Source: Chitinophaga niabensis (GTDB taxonomy: Bacteria; Bacteroidota; Bacteroidia; Chitinophagales; Chitinophagaceae). From it: a stretch of 64,000 nucleotides of DNA. The notes beneath the pieces are model-generated. The model was not told the origin of the DNA and ran no database searches. It saw only the letters and a program-made list of their open reading frames with translations. A program made the position numbers and the translations under genes. Where the stretch lies: NCBI RefSeq assembly GCF_900129465.1, contig NZ_FSRA01000002.1, forward strand, positions 620,001 through 684,000, read 5' to 3'. This document shows positions 34,031 to 43,299 of the stretch, in pieces (the stretch's first letter is position 1; each line of letters begins with the position of its first letter).

Positions 34031-34504
34031 ATGAAAAAAGTAACCGTATTCATGTGCGCTGCTATCCTCACTTCTGGATTAGCTTTTGCGCAGCAAAAAA
34101 CTTCAGCAAAAAAAACCAAAGCAGCAGCAACAAAAAAAATAGAAGCTCCCGCAAACGTGAAAGACGCATTTCAGCAAAATGAACAATTTGCAGGAACAAC
34201 AGATGCAGTATGGGCAAAAACATCTGCTGGTAACTGGATCGCTTCTGTAAATAAAGAAAATGTGAAGACTGCCGTTGAGTATAATGCTGAAGGAACCTGG
34301 ATAGCTACCCGTAGCGAATTCCCCGCAGGAAATGTACCTGAACCAGTTTTAGGAACTTTGAAGAACAAATATCCTTCCGCAGTTGTTAAAGAAGGATGGA
34401 AGATCGAAAGAGCGGATGTGGCATCTTACTACAAAATAAATATTGACGATAACGGGACTGCCAAAACCGTACTTTTGAACGATGCTGGCACTATTGTTGA
34501 TTAA
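34031..34504 (+). CDS. Secreted PepSY-like small protein
   Basis: 157 residues with a signal peptide (MKKVTVFMCAAILTSGLAFAQ), then a short lysine-alanine-rich linker (residues 22-45) and a compact alpha/beta domain. The pattern WIATRSEFPAGNVPEPVLGTLKNKYPSAVVKEGWKIE, two such units ending with YYKINIDDNGTAKTVLLNDAGTIVD, resembles the PepSY-like (BLIP-like fold) periplasmic proteins common in Bacteroidota. Probably periplasmic; binding partner unknown. Monocistronic with its own terminator. Confidence 0.8.
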   Translation: MKKVTVFMCAAILTSGLAFAQQKTSAKKTKAAATKKIEAPANVKDAFQQNEQFAGTTDAVWAKTSAGNWIASVNKENVKTAVEYNAEGTWIATRSEFPAGNVPEPVLGTLKNKYPSAVVKEGWKIERADVASYYKINIDDNGTAKTVLLNDAGTIVD

Positions 34505-34563
34505 AGAAATTCGTATAAAGAAATTAATTAAGTATTTCATAGGTATAGGGATAAATAGGACAG

Positions 34564-34585
34564 ACCCTGCTCTTTTGGGCGGGGT
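34564..34585 (+). terminator. Intrinsic terminator after the PepSY-like gene
   Basis: ACCCTGCTC (34564-34572) pairs, with G-T wobbles, with GGGCGGGGT (34577-34585), followed by a T-rich run. Confidence 0.65.
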
Positions 34586-34626
34586 TTTTCATTTTTAGTA
34601 CATGCCGAATGGCTGAGCATAAAAAA

Positions 34627-34653
34627 AAGCCGTCATCAGAAAGATAACGGCTT
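34627..34653 (-). terminator. Intrinsic terminator, minus strand
   Basis: AAGCCGT (34627-34633) pairs with ACGGCTT (34647-34653), followed on the minus strand by eight T residues. The nearest minus-strand gene upstream is the AraC regulator, whose stop is 338 bases away. Confidence 0.65.
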
Positions 34654-34990
34654 ATGCAAATTACAAGGAAAAACTTACGGACTCACAGGGCAATTCTTTA
34701 GGTCATTGTGGTGTTTGATACTGCCCTGCTTTATAATGGCTTTACTATCGTCTGCAAGCTGATCCTTAGGTCAAATCTGATAAGGAAGCTTATGAGGAAC
34801 AGTGAATAGATATTCATTGATCGTGATACAAAGAAAGAACAATCTCTCCGAAAGCACTTTTCAAATCGGGAAAACAAATGATCATAAAGGGAAAAATGAA
34901 AAGAGTGGGAGATCGCTTACACGTTACATTCACGTAAACAGCCGCTATAGCGGGTTTCACAGTTACTTTAAAATTTCTTTAGATTTACTG

Positions 34991-35917
34991 CTAGCGCAAC
35001 AAAAGCTCACATGGCTTGAGACCAGTATGTTTTTTGAAGGCAGTGGAGAAATGAGAGATACAGGAATAGCCCATCATGATGGCTACTTCTGAAACGGAGA
35101 GCCCTTTTTCATAAAGTAAACCCTTTGCCTTTTCCATTCTTTCTTTCTGGAAGTAATCATAAATGGTAGTACCGAACATGGCTTTAAAACCTTTCTTCAG
35201 GTAACATTCATTCATGGCCACGCGGCGTGCGAGGTCGCGGATGGTAATAGGTGCATCCAACTGATCCAATAATATACTACGGGCTTTTTCGATCTTCTCC
35301 CGGTCTTCCATATGTGTGAGGAAGCGGCAGCCATATCTTTCATCCGTATCATTCTGGATAAACTGATCAGAGCTGAATAACAACAGCTCCAGGGCTTTAC
35401 TTTGTAAGAAGATATTTTTAAGGATGCCTTCGTAATTATGATGTACCATTTGCTCCAATACCGTTTTGGATTTGGTACAGGGCTGAATGGTTTTTACAAA
35501 AGGTTTCTTGGATTGCAGTTCAAAAAGGGAGAAGGAAGTATTTCCTTTTTGCAGGGATTGGATGAAAGCTGGTTGAAAGCGAACGGTGATCATGTCTACA
35601 GAAGGCATTTTCTCCTTACAATCATCATTCTTTTTCCCTTCAGCACAAAGCTGATCTGTACACGAAGGGTTTTTGCAATACTTACTGCCTGCTACGCAAT
35701 ACCGGAGTTCGATCATGGCAGACTGGCCACGTTTGGCAGGCTGATAAACCACCATCGCCACATCCTCTACGGGCAGCGGACGATCAAATACATACCGCTG
35801 GAGGTTATAGTCCAGGCAGTCAGGAACCGCCACAGTATCAGCTTCCGCCAATTGAAGGTGGTCGCTCAGTGCCGGTTGCGGGATGGCCAGTGATAATATC
35901 TCGTGTACTTCCTTCAT
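34991..35917 (-). CDS. AraC family transcriptional regulator with a cysteine-rich sensor region
   Basis: About 308 residues. The C-terminal AraC domain (about 210-308) has RDLARRVAMNECYLKKGFKAMFG and SVSEVAIMMGYSCISHFSTAFKKHTG. The N-terminal part matches no cupin that I recognise and carries a cysteine cluster at residues 74, 81, 86, 91 and 100 (CX6CX4CX4CX8C), suggesting metal or redox sensing. The reading frame extends to a GTG at 35929, but the -7 promoter element overlaps it, so ATG 35917 (MKEVHEIL) is chosen. It is divergent from the AsmA/DUF748-like gene, with two small palindromes in the shared intergenic region that could be its operators. Confidence 0.88.
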   Translation of the reverse strand: MKEVHEILSLAIPQPALSDHLQLAEADTVAVPDCLDYNLQRYVFDRPLPVEDVAMVVYQPAKRGQSAMIELRYCVAGSKYCKNPSCTDQLCAEGKKNDDCKEKMPSVDMITVRFQPAFIQSLQKGNTSFSLFELQSKKPFVKTIQPCTKSKTVLEQMVHHNYEGILKNIFLQSKALELLLFSSDQFIQNDTDERYGCRFLTHMEDREKIEKARSILLDQLDAPITIRDLARRVAMNECYLKKGFKAMFGTTIYDYFQKERMEKAKGLLYEKGLSVSEVAIMMGYSCISHFSTAFKKHTGLKPCELLLR

Positions 35918-35928
35918 CGTTTGCAGCA

Positions 35929-35936
35929 CAAAACTA
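35929..35936 (-). promoter_or_regulatory. -7 promoter element of the cysteine-rich AraC gene
   Basis: The minus strand reads TAGTTTTG, an exact TAnnTTTG, 11 bases before ATG 35917. Confidence 0.55.
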
Positions 35937-35973
35937 ACGAATCGTTGTTATAATATTATTAGTTTGACAAACA
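35936..35973. promoter_or_regulatory. Two short palindromes between divergent genes, possible operators
   Basis: AACGAATCGTT (35936-35946) and GTTTGACAAAC (35963-35973) are each perfect 5+1+5 palindromes with centres 27 bases apart, directly upstream of the AraC -7 box. Autoregulatory binding sites are an inference. Confidence 0.35.
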
Positions 35974-36021
35974 GGTTACAAACCAAGGGAATTGGTACAA
36001 ATTTAGCAACATCTTATAATA

Positions 36022-37704
36022 ATGAAAAGAACCTGGAAGATCATCATAACGGTAGCGGTCGTACTAATATTTGCTGCGGCAGGCGTAACATGGTACCTGA
36101 GCGTACACTGGAAGGGCATTCTGGACAAAGAGCTAAGGCGGTATGTACAGGAAGGATCTGACAGTCTTTATACACTTGCCTATGGCCGGCTGGACCTCAA
36201 CCTGCTGAATGGCAGCCTTATCATACATCATGTAGCCCTCATTCCGGATAGCGCTGTTTATCAACGACTTGTGGCGCAGCAAAAGGCCCCAAAAGTACTG
36301 ATCAATGCCAAAATGGAGCGGTTACAGGTGAGCCGGATGAAGCTGTGGCGCTATTTCCTGAACAAAGAGGTGGACGCCAGCTCATTCTCACTTGTTGATC
36401 CTGAACTGGTTATCACGGAAGATCAGCGGAGTGTGGATACCACTACCCAGCAACGTAGTTTTTACGAAGTCGTGAATAAGAACATCCGCCATTTCAGCAT
36501 CGGCAGGGTGTACATGGATAAGATCAAACTAACCTTTACCCAGATCGGGAAGGATAGCAGTAAAGTGATCAGCAAACTGGAAGACGTGGGTGTAAATATC
36601 CGCGGCCTGCAGATAGATTCCCTCAGCCAAAGTGACCCTACCCGCTTTTTATATGCCCGGGCCTTTGACGTGAGCCTGGAAAAATGGGACCACCGCACGC
36701 CGGACAGTTTGTACTGGCTGCATGTGAAGAAGGTCACCTACCATGCTACTGATGAAATACTGGATGTAGGAGAAGTAGAACTGAAGCCGCGATACAACAG
36801 GGCGGATTTCGACAAACAGATCAAAACACAGAAAGACATGTTCCAGCTGGTTTTCAGGAATATCAACCTGAAAGGACTGTCCAGGTTTGACCTTCAACGG
36901 CAAAGGCTCCATATACAAAGTGGCAGTATCAATGGCGGAGAATTAAATGTCTACCGCAACAGGGCACTCCCCATGCCGCCAGGGGATAAATATGGTCAGT
37001 TCCCCAACCAGTTACTGGCCAAACTGAAGCTGCCGCTGCAAATAGATACCCTGACTGCCAGCGGGGTGGATGTGAGCTATACAGAATTGAACCCTAAAAA
37101 CGGCGAAACCGGCAAGATCCAGTTCCAAAGGGCCGGGGGCACTTTCAGGCATATCACGAATATTGATTCCCTGGTTGCTCAGAACAAACATTGCACCGTG
37201 GACCTTCATGCCATCCTGATGAAAAGTGGTAAGCTCAGGGCCAGCTTCGATTTTATCCTGGGAGATGAGAGTGGGGCTTTTAGCGTTTCAGGGCAGTTGA
37301 ATAATATGGACGGGAAGGAATTTAACCCCGTTACAAAACCTTTGGGCATGGTAGAGATCAGGTCTGCCCAGATAAAAGAGCTGGAATTCAACTTCCAGGG
37401 TAATGAAAGAAGTGCCAGCGGCACCTTGAAATTCCTGTATTCCAATCTAAAGATCTCCATGCTGAAGGAGGAAAAAGACCCTAACGGGAATCAAAGGAAA
37501 GGGCTTGCCAGCCTGCTGGCCAACCTGATGGCCATCAAAAATGAAAACCCCTCTCCCGGCGAGGCAGTGAGAATTGTAAAACCAAGGTTTCAGAGAGATC
37601 CTAAAAAGTCCTTCTTCAACCTGGTTTGGAAGACCATTTTTACGGGTGTAAAAGAGACGGTTGGAACCGCTTTGCTCGCCAGTATGGATGAGAGAAAAAA
37701 ATAA
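36022..37704 (+). CDS. AsmA/DUF748-like membrane-anchored periplasmic protein
   Basis: 560 residues. One N-terminal membrane helix (about residues 7-26, IIITVAVVLIFAAAGVTWYL) is followed by a long, beta-rich soluble region in the style of AsmA/DUF748/TamB-like proteins (for example LAYGRLDLNLLNGSLIIHHVALIPDS), ending with a basic segment and a weak amphipathic helix near 540. Relatives form hydrophobic grooves implicated in lipid transport or envelope integrity; the assignment here is by fold-like pattern only. Divergent from the cysteine-rich AraC gene, which may regulate it. Confidence 0.65.
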   Translation: MKRTWKIIITVAVVLIFAAAGVTWYLSVHWKGILDKELRRYVQEGSDSLYTLAYGRLDLNLLNGSLIIHHVALIPDSAVYQRLVAQQKAPKVLINAKMERLQVSRMKLWRYFLNKEVDASSFSLVDPELVITEDQRSVDTTTQQRSFYEVVNKNIRHFSIGRVYMDKIKLTFTQIGKDSSKVISKLEDVGVNIRGLQIDSLSQSDPTRFLYARAFDVSLEKWDHRTPDSLYWLHVKKVTYHATDEILDVGEVELKPRYNRADFDKQIKTQKDMFQLVFRNINLKGLSRFDLQRQRLHIQSGSINGGELNVYRNRALPMPPGDKYGQFPNQLLAKLKLPLQIDTLTASGVDVSYTELNPKNGETGKIQFQRAGGTFRHITNIDSLVAQNKHCTVDLHAILMKSGKLRASFDFILGDESGAFSVSGQLNNMDGKEFNPVTKPLGMVEIRSAQIKELEFNFQGNERSASGTLKFLYSNLKISMLKEEKDPNGNQRKGLASLLANLMAIKNENPSPGEAVRIVKPRFQRDPKKSFFNLVWKTIFTGVKETVGTALLASMDERKK

Positions 37705-37794
37705 TGCATCCCCATATTGGTTTTTTGCTATTCACATACTATCCACCTACCTCAAATATGCCGTATTATTCATGGGAATTAGGCCGATTTTGCT

Positions 37795-37802
37795 TACATT
37801 TG
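37795..37802 (+). promoter_or_regulatory. -7 promoter element of gyrB
   Basis: TACATTTG matches TAnnTTTG and lies 46 bases before the gyrB ATG. Confidence 0.55.
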
Positions 37803-37827
37803 CATGATTGTCTACTGATTTGTTTAA

Positions 37828-39828
<2,001 letters not shown>

Positions 39829-39853
39829 TTGAATGTTTTGAGAATATATGAAG

Positions 39854-39877
39854 TCCCGGTTGCGTGAGCGGCCGGGA
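39854..39877 (+). terminator. Intrinsic terminator of gyrB
   Basis: TCCCGG (39854-39859) pairs with CCGGGA (39872-39877), followed by seven T residues, 25 bases after the gyrB stop. Confidence 0.75.
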
Positions 39878-39899
39878 TTTTTTTGTACCTTAAATCACT

Positions 39900-40556
39900 A
39901 TGGAATTACATACGATCATCAGGCCGTTGCATACAGATGAAATAGCTACCCTGAAAAAACTGAAGAAGGAAGCAACTAAAAAGCTGAAAAGTAAAAAGAT
40001 CATACATTACCTGATAGCGCTTCTTATTGGTATAGCTACTACGTCCATTGCTATGTACTTAAAAGCTTATGATCTGGCAGTATTTGTTTTTGGGACAATT
40101 GCCGTATTCGCATATGGCTATGTAATTTTTGTACCGTATGAAATATATAAATTAAACAGGGAAACGAAGAAAAAGCTCAAAAGGATAGATGATTTTCTTG
40201 AGAGCAATGCGTTAAAAGTAATTCCGGTTAATGCTTTACGGATCGCCCATGCAAAAGAATATGAAGACGAAGGAGACCTGTATATCATTGAGTACAAACC
40301 GGATCATCTCCTGTATTTTAATGATCTAGATGGTGAAAGATCTTTTCCCTGCCTCAGCTTTGAGATCTATGAGGAGGATTACTCCTGGCTAACATGGCAG
40401 CATATCAGGGCATTGAGTAAGGAGATTGAGCCCGTGTTGATTTCAGGTAAGGCAAAATGGGCATATGGCAAGGAACATGGCTTGCCGGAACATCTTGCAA
40501 CGGAGGTCCGTAGTTTTGAAGAGGTGATGGAAGACTTTGCAAGTATTAATAAGTAA
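39900..40556 (+). CDS. Hypothetical membrane protein with two helices and a cytosolic domain
   Basis: 218 residues, not recognised. A lysine-rich N-terminal segment (18-34, KKLKKEATKKLKSKK) precedes two membrane helices (about 36-54 and 57-80), then another basic stretch and an acidic alpha/beta domain (about 100-218) containing YEDEGDLYIIEYKPDHLLYFNDL-type strands. It opens the island of small orphan genes downstream of gyrB. No functional assignment is justified. Confidence 0.7.
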   Translation: MELHTIIRPLHTDEIATLKKLKKEATKKLKSKKIIHYLIALLIGIATTSIAMYLKAYDLAVFVFGTIAVFAYGYVIFVPYEIYKLNRETKKKLKRIDDFLESNALKVIPVNALRIAHAKEYEDEGDLYIIEYKPDHLLYFNDLDGERSFPCLSFEIYEEDYSWLTWQHIRALSKEIEPVLISGKAKWAYGKEHGLPEHLATEVRSFEEVMEDFASINK

Positions 40557-40654
40557 CATATACCTACACTTGTACATTTAGCAGATGAAAAAGATGCAAA
40601 CAGCATCATGCATGTAGGAATAAAAGCGGTAAGTACAGTGCTGGCATTTACTGC

Positions 40655-41050
40655 ATGCCGGTATTGCAGAATTTCTATGTGAACCATCAATGGTTGAGAG
40701 AACTTAAACGCAATGGTGCTAAAACATATGTAGGAATTTATTTCCGTATTGCATCAGGTGAATTAGTTTACGCTGGCAGATACAATCAGCCACACCGGCA
40801 TATTACTTTGGGTGAAGCCATAAAAGAGATCATGGAATTAGAAGATCCATTAGGCTATGAACTTATTATAGACAAAAAGATCGAACCGAAAGAAATTACC
40901 AGTATCAAACATCTTCCGCAGAATATCGGATGGCGCTACAAGCCGGGGAGTAAAGGAACAAAGCCCTGTCCCTGTGGTTTTTGCTTAAAGGGAACTATTA
41001 AAGGGAAGCGGACTCAAAAGCGGCTTGATGAAGAAAATGGAGACAGTTAG
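40655..41050 (+). CDS. Hypothetical protein with a C-terminal CPCGFC motif
   Basis: 131 residues, not recognised. It has an N-terminal alpha/beta part (NGAKTYVGIYFRIASGELVYAGRY) and a short basic tail with KPCPCGFCLKGTIKGKR, whose three cysteines could bind a metal. The frame is open back to 40589 without a better ATG. A TACATTTA box lies at 40573-40580. Its stop overlaps the convergent stop of the next gene by 4 bases. The size and company suggest an immunity-type or other accessory gene, but that is only context. Confidence 0.65.
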   Translation: MPVLQNFYVNHQWLRELKRNGAKTYVGIYFRIASGELVYAGRYNQPHRHITLGEAIKEIMELEDPLGYELIIDKKIEPKEITSIKHLPQNIGWRYKPGSKGTKPCPCGFCLKGTIKGKRTQKRLDEENGDS

Positions 41051-41541
41051 CCTGACGCTCTTATATCAAAAGGAGAATTTGTGATACCGCTTTTATATAA
41101 CGTTATCTTTTCCGTACCACATTTAAAATAAGTTAGCCAGTTGTATTTTTTATCTACAATATAGAAATCATACTTACTCAAACTGATCAGATCTTTAAGC
41201 GCTGCGATGTTGCAGTCATATATCAGACGTTTTGCTGTAGGATAATCTCCCATCATCATCACTAACCAATAGTTTTTATCAGGTAATGATGACAGTAACG
41301 TATTCAATTCTTTTATTTCAATTATAGCCAGTTCTTCTTTTTGTTTTACATTATCTTCCCAATTGGAATCATAGGTTCTGATAATAAATTTATCCTCAAT
41401 ATTCTTAAGGATTTCAGGCCATGCAGTAAATGGATTCTTAAACCCATCCGGGCCGTGCTTTTTTGCTATCAGGTCTATTTTCTCTTCCCAAAACATATTT
41501 TTGTATCTTATGCTTTCACAATTTAATTGATCGATGTTCAA
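41047..41541 (-). CDS. Hypothetical cytosolic protein, immunity-like in size
   Basis: 164 residues, or 149 from ATG 41496 (MFWEEKIDLIAKK), which would remove the 8-base overlap with the divergent neighbour and looks better. Aromatic-rich alpha/beta protein with LPDKNYWLVMMMGDYPTAKR and YDFYIVDKKYNWLTYF. It weakly recalls the small DUF6756-type proteins, from memory only. No signal peptide. It is the only minus-strand gene in the orphan island. Confidence 0.65.
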   Translation of the reverse strand: MNIDQLNCESIRYKNMFWEEKIDLIAKKHGPDGFKNPFTAWPEILKNIEDKFIIRTYDSNWEDNVKQKEELAIIEIKELNTLLSSLPDKNYWLVMMMGDYPTAKRLIYDCNIAALKDLISLSKYDFYIVDKKYNWLTYFKCGTEKITLYKSGITNSPFDIRASG

Positions 41542-41914
41542 TTTTTTCAGAAAAAAAGAACGGGTGCTTCCTCCCTTTGAGTCCCTTGCCGCCTATCCGT
41601 ATAAAGACAAATATTTTTACCGTGTAGCATCCTGGCAAGGGAAGGATAAGGAAAACATTCTTATCCTTGACCCTAATAATCCCAGGGTGATCACACTTGA
41701 TCCCTGGCCCCAGATTGTATTTTTAGCCGCAAAGGGTAAAATGACAGTACAACAATATATTGAATACATGGCTTCAACATATACCTCTAAGATCCCGGCA
41801 GCCTTAGATGACACGATCATTTATCAGATCAATCAGCTATTGGAAGAAAGATTGCTCCGGTTCTCTGATGTGCCTGTTGATCTTGACCCACAGCATGATA
41901 AACCCAGACAATAA
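41534..41914 (+). CDS. Hypothetical protein with a PqqD-like C-terminal half
   Basis: 126 residues. The N-terminus MFNFFRKKERV is basic. Residues 50-110 follow the pattern of PqqD/RiPP-recognition proteins: a hydrophobic strand RVITLDPWPQIVFLAAKGKM, then TVQQYIEYMASTY, and a final helix IYQINQLLEERLLRF. This is a by-eye similarity, and no radical SAM enzyme or precursor peptide gene is nearby. Start region overlaps that of the divergent gene. It may be cotranscribed with the frameshifted gene that begins 21 bases after its stop. Confidence 0.6.
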   Translation: MFNFFRKKERVLPPFESLAAYPYKDKYFYRVASWQGKDKENILILDPNNPRVITLDPWPQIVFLAAKGKMTVQQYIEYMASTYTSKIPAALDDTIIYQINQLLEERLLRFSDVPVDLDPQHDKPRQ

Positions 41915-41935
41915 TAACATGGCAGGTTAAAACTT

Positions 41936-42369
41936 ATGAATACTTATCAATACAACGATTTCAGAATTGAAGTGTTTGATGATCAGACTTTTACACTTGA
42001 TAGCGCAGATAATAAAAACAGCTATTTACATCATTATTTTGGTGACCATGCAAAAGATTTCCCCATATTAAAACACGGCATCAACGTATATAAGGAAGAA
42101 GAGATAATTGTCAGTTGTATAGTAATCTCCAGCGCAGGTGCAACTGGCATTCACGAAAACTCCTCTCTTTTATGCAATGATCGACTTTTAGTTTGTTGCT
42201 GTGATACCGTCTTTTGTTTAGCGCTTCCTCAAATACATCTAAACTGGCATGTAAGATGTGATATGGCAACCTGTTTTCAAATTTAAAACTCTATCCGGGC
42301 CACATTCAATTAACTGATTATCAACATAATGTGTATAAGCTACCCTTTGAAGGAGAGCTATTGGAATAA
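41936..42369 (+). pseudogene. Small orphan gene broken by a single-base frameshift
   Basis: The frame from ATG 41936 runs 116 codons and stops at TAA 42284-42286. If one base is restored within that codon (TA then one missing base), the reading continues in frame as Tyr-Lys-Leu-Tyr-Pro-Gly-His and ends at TAA 42367-42369, giving about 144 residues. The restored C-terminus (YPGHIQLTDYQHNVYKLPF) has protein-like composition. The conserved-looking core SSAGATGIHENSSLL followed by VCCCDTVFCLALPQIHLNW resembles a beta-propeller blade. Either a decaying gene or a sequencing error in the AAAA run. Function unknown. Confidence 0.6.
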
Positions 42370-42391
42370 CATATTCTTCCTATTCCTTAAA

Positions 42392-42424
42392 CCTATATCA
42401 ACCCTATGTCAAGCCTATCTCAGA
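42392..42424. repeat. Degenerate 11-bp tandem repeats, CCTATnTCAAs
   Basis: CCTAT recurs at 42392, 42403 and 42414 with the following bases TCA conserved, an exact 11-base period (about one helical turn); a fourth CCTAT lies 13 bases upstream at 42379. Located between the frameshifted gene and the lipoprotein gene. Confidence 0.55.
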
Positions 42425-42556
42425 TATACGAATACCGAATGTCAACCATCTGAATCCCCAACAATCCCCCTCGGCTAACAAAAATTATCCATAATATATT
42501 TTTTTAATCTATATATGTGTATTATATTGCACTTGTCTTTGTAACGCTTATATCCT

Positions 42557-43057
42557 ATGAAATTGAAACAATCCTTACTGGCGCTGGGCCTCCTGGCTAC
42601 TGCTGCACTGAGCGCATGTGAAAAAGATAAAGATGTCGCCGCGGGCACCTGCTCGGTGAAAATTGATGACGTTCTCGTAACTATTAATAAACAACTTACC
42701 GCTACCTATTATGATACCGGCAGTGTTAACTCTTACCTGATCATTTCAGGATTAGGAGCTGATAACCAGGGTATTACTATAAATGTGGTATTCCCGGACA
42801 CCCAACTGAAGCCAGGGACCTACGTTTTGTCCAACAGCACCTATAATTACCTGGCCTGGTATAAATCAGGATTCTCTGAGGCTTATTCTGCAGATGATGT
42901 GAACGATGGCGGTATTGCTACCATCACGCTGGAAACTATTTCCGAAACTAAAGCCAAAGGCACTTTCTCCGGTAAACTGATCAATGATGTGGATATATCT
43001 CAGTCGAAGATGATCACGGAAGGCAAATTTGATGTGAATGTATTACGCATGAAATAA
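42557..43057 (+). CDS. Hypothetical lipoprotein
   Basis: 166 residues with a lipoprotein signal peptide (MKLKQSLLALGLLATAALSAC, lipid-modified Cys21). The mature part is beta-rich (ITINVVFPDTQLKPGTYVLSN; KAKGTFSGKLINDVD), resembling the small surface lipoproteins (DUF6252-like) frequent in Bacteroidota. Acidic residues after the Cys (EKDKD) could act as a surface-export signal. A weak -7 box (TGTCTTTG, 42534-42541) precedes it. CCTAT repeats occur on both flanks. Confidence 0.8.
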   Translation: MKLKQSLLALGLLATAALSACEKDKDVAAGTCSVKIDDVLVTINKQLTATYYDTGSVNSYLIISGLGADNQGITINVVFPDTQLKPGTYVLSNSTYNYLAWYKSGFSEAYSADDVNDGGIATITLETISETKAKGTFSGKLINDVDISQSKMITEGKFDVNVLRMK

Positions 43058-43071
43058 ACTCATTACCATAT

Positions 43072-43110
43072 CCTATAATTCCCTATTTATCCCTGTTACC
43101 TATTACCTGA
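43072..43110. repeat. CCTAT/CCTGT short periodic repeats downstream of the lipoprotein gene
   Basis: CCTAT or CCTG units start at 43072, 43082, 43092 (10-base period), then 43099 and 43106 (7-base period). They mirror the repeats on the other side of the gene. Confidence 0.45.
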
Positions 43111-43246
43111 TGCACTAAGTCTTATAACTCCGCCGGGCGCAGTTTATAAGAAAATAGCAAAATAGAAGTGAATAGACAAGTTTAATTGACAGTAGAACAA
43201 CGCAAAGCCATGCGTCTTCAGCCGCAGGCGAAATGTTTCAGACAAG

Positions 43247-43280
43247 AAAAAGGCTACCAGTGACGACTGGCAGCCTTTTT
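43247..43280. terminator. Bidirectional terminator between lipoprotein and SIMPL genes
   Basis: AAAAAGGCT (43247-43255) and AGCCTTTTT (43272-43280) enclose an inner CCAGT/ACTGG stem, with T runs on both strands. Confidence 0.85.
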
Positions 43281-43299
43281 TTTATATTTAATGTTATTA

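Larger units (their letters stand above)
34505..34990. other. Gene-free stretch between the PepSY-like gene and the AraC gene
   Basis: Holds two terminators (34564-34585 plus strand, 34627-34653 minus strand). Between them and the AraC stop at 34991 no intact gene is seen. A 31-codon minus-strand open segment (34675-34770), starting after a stop codon and ending at TAA, has a protein-like composition (hydrophilic, ending NCPVSP) and could be a relic of a decayed gene. Confidence 0.5.

Noticed and set aside
43121-43150. Imperfect hairpin CTTATAACT...AGTTTATAAG as a second terminator of the lipoprotein gene
   Set aside because: Stem contains a bulge and is not followed by a T run; the clear terminator is at 43247-43280.
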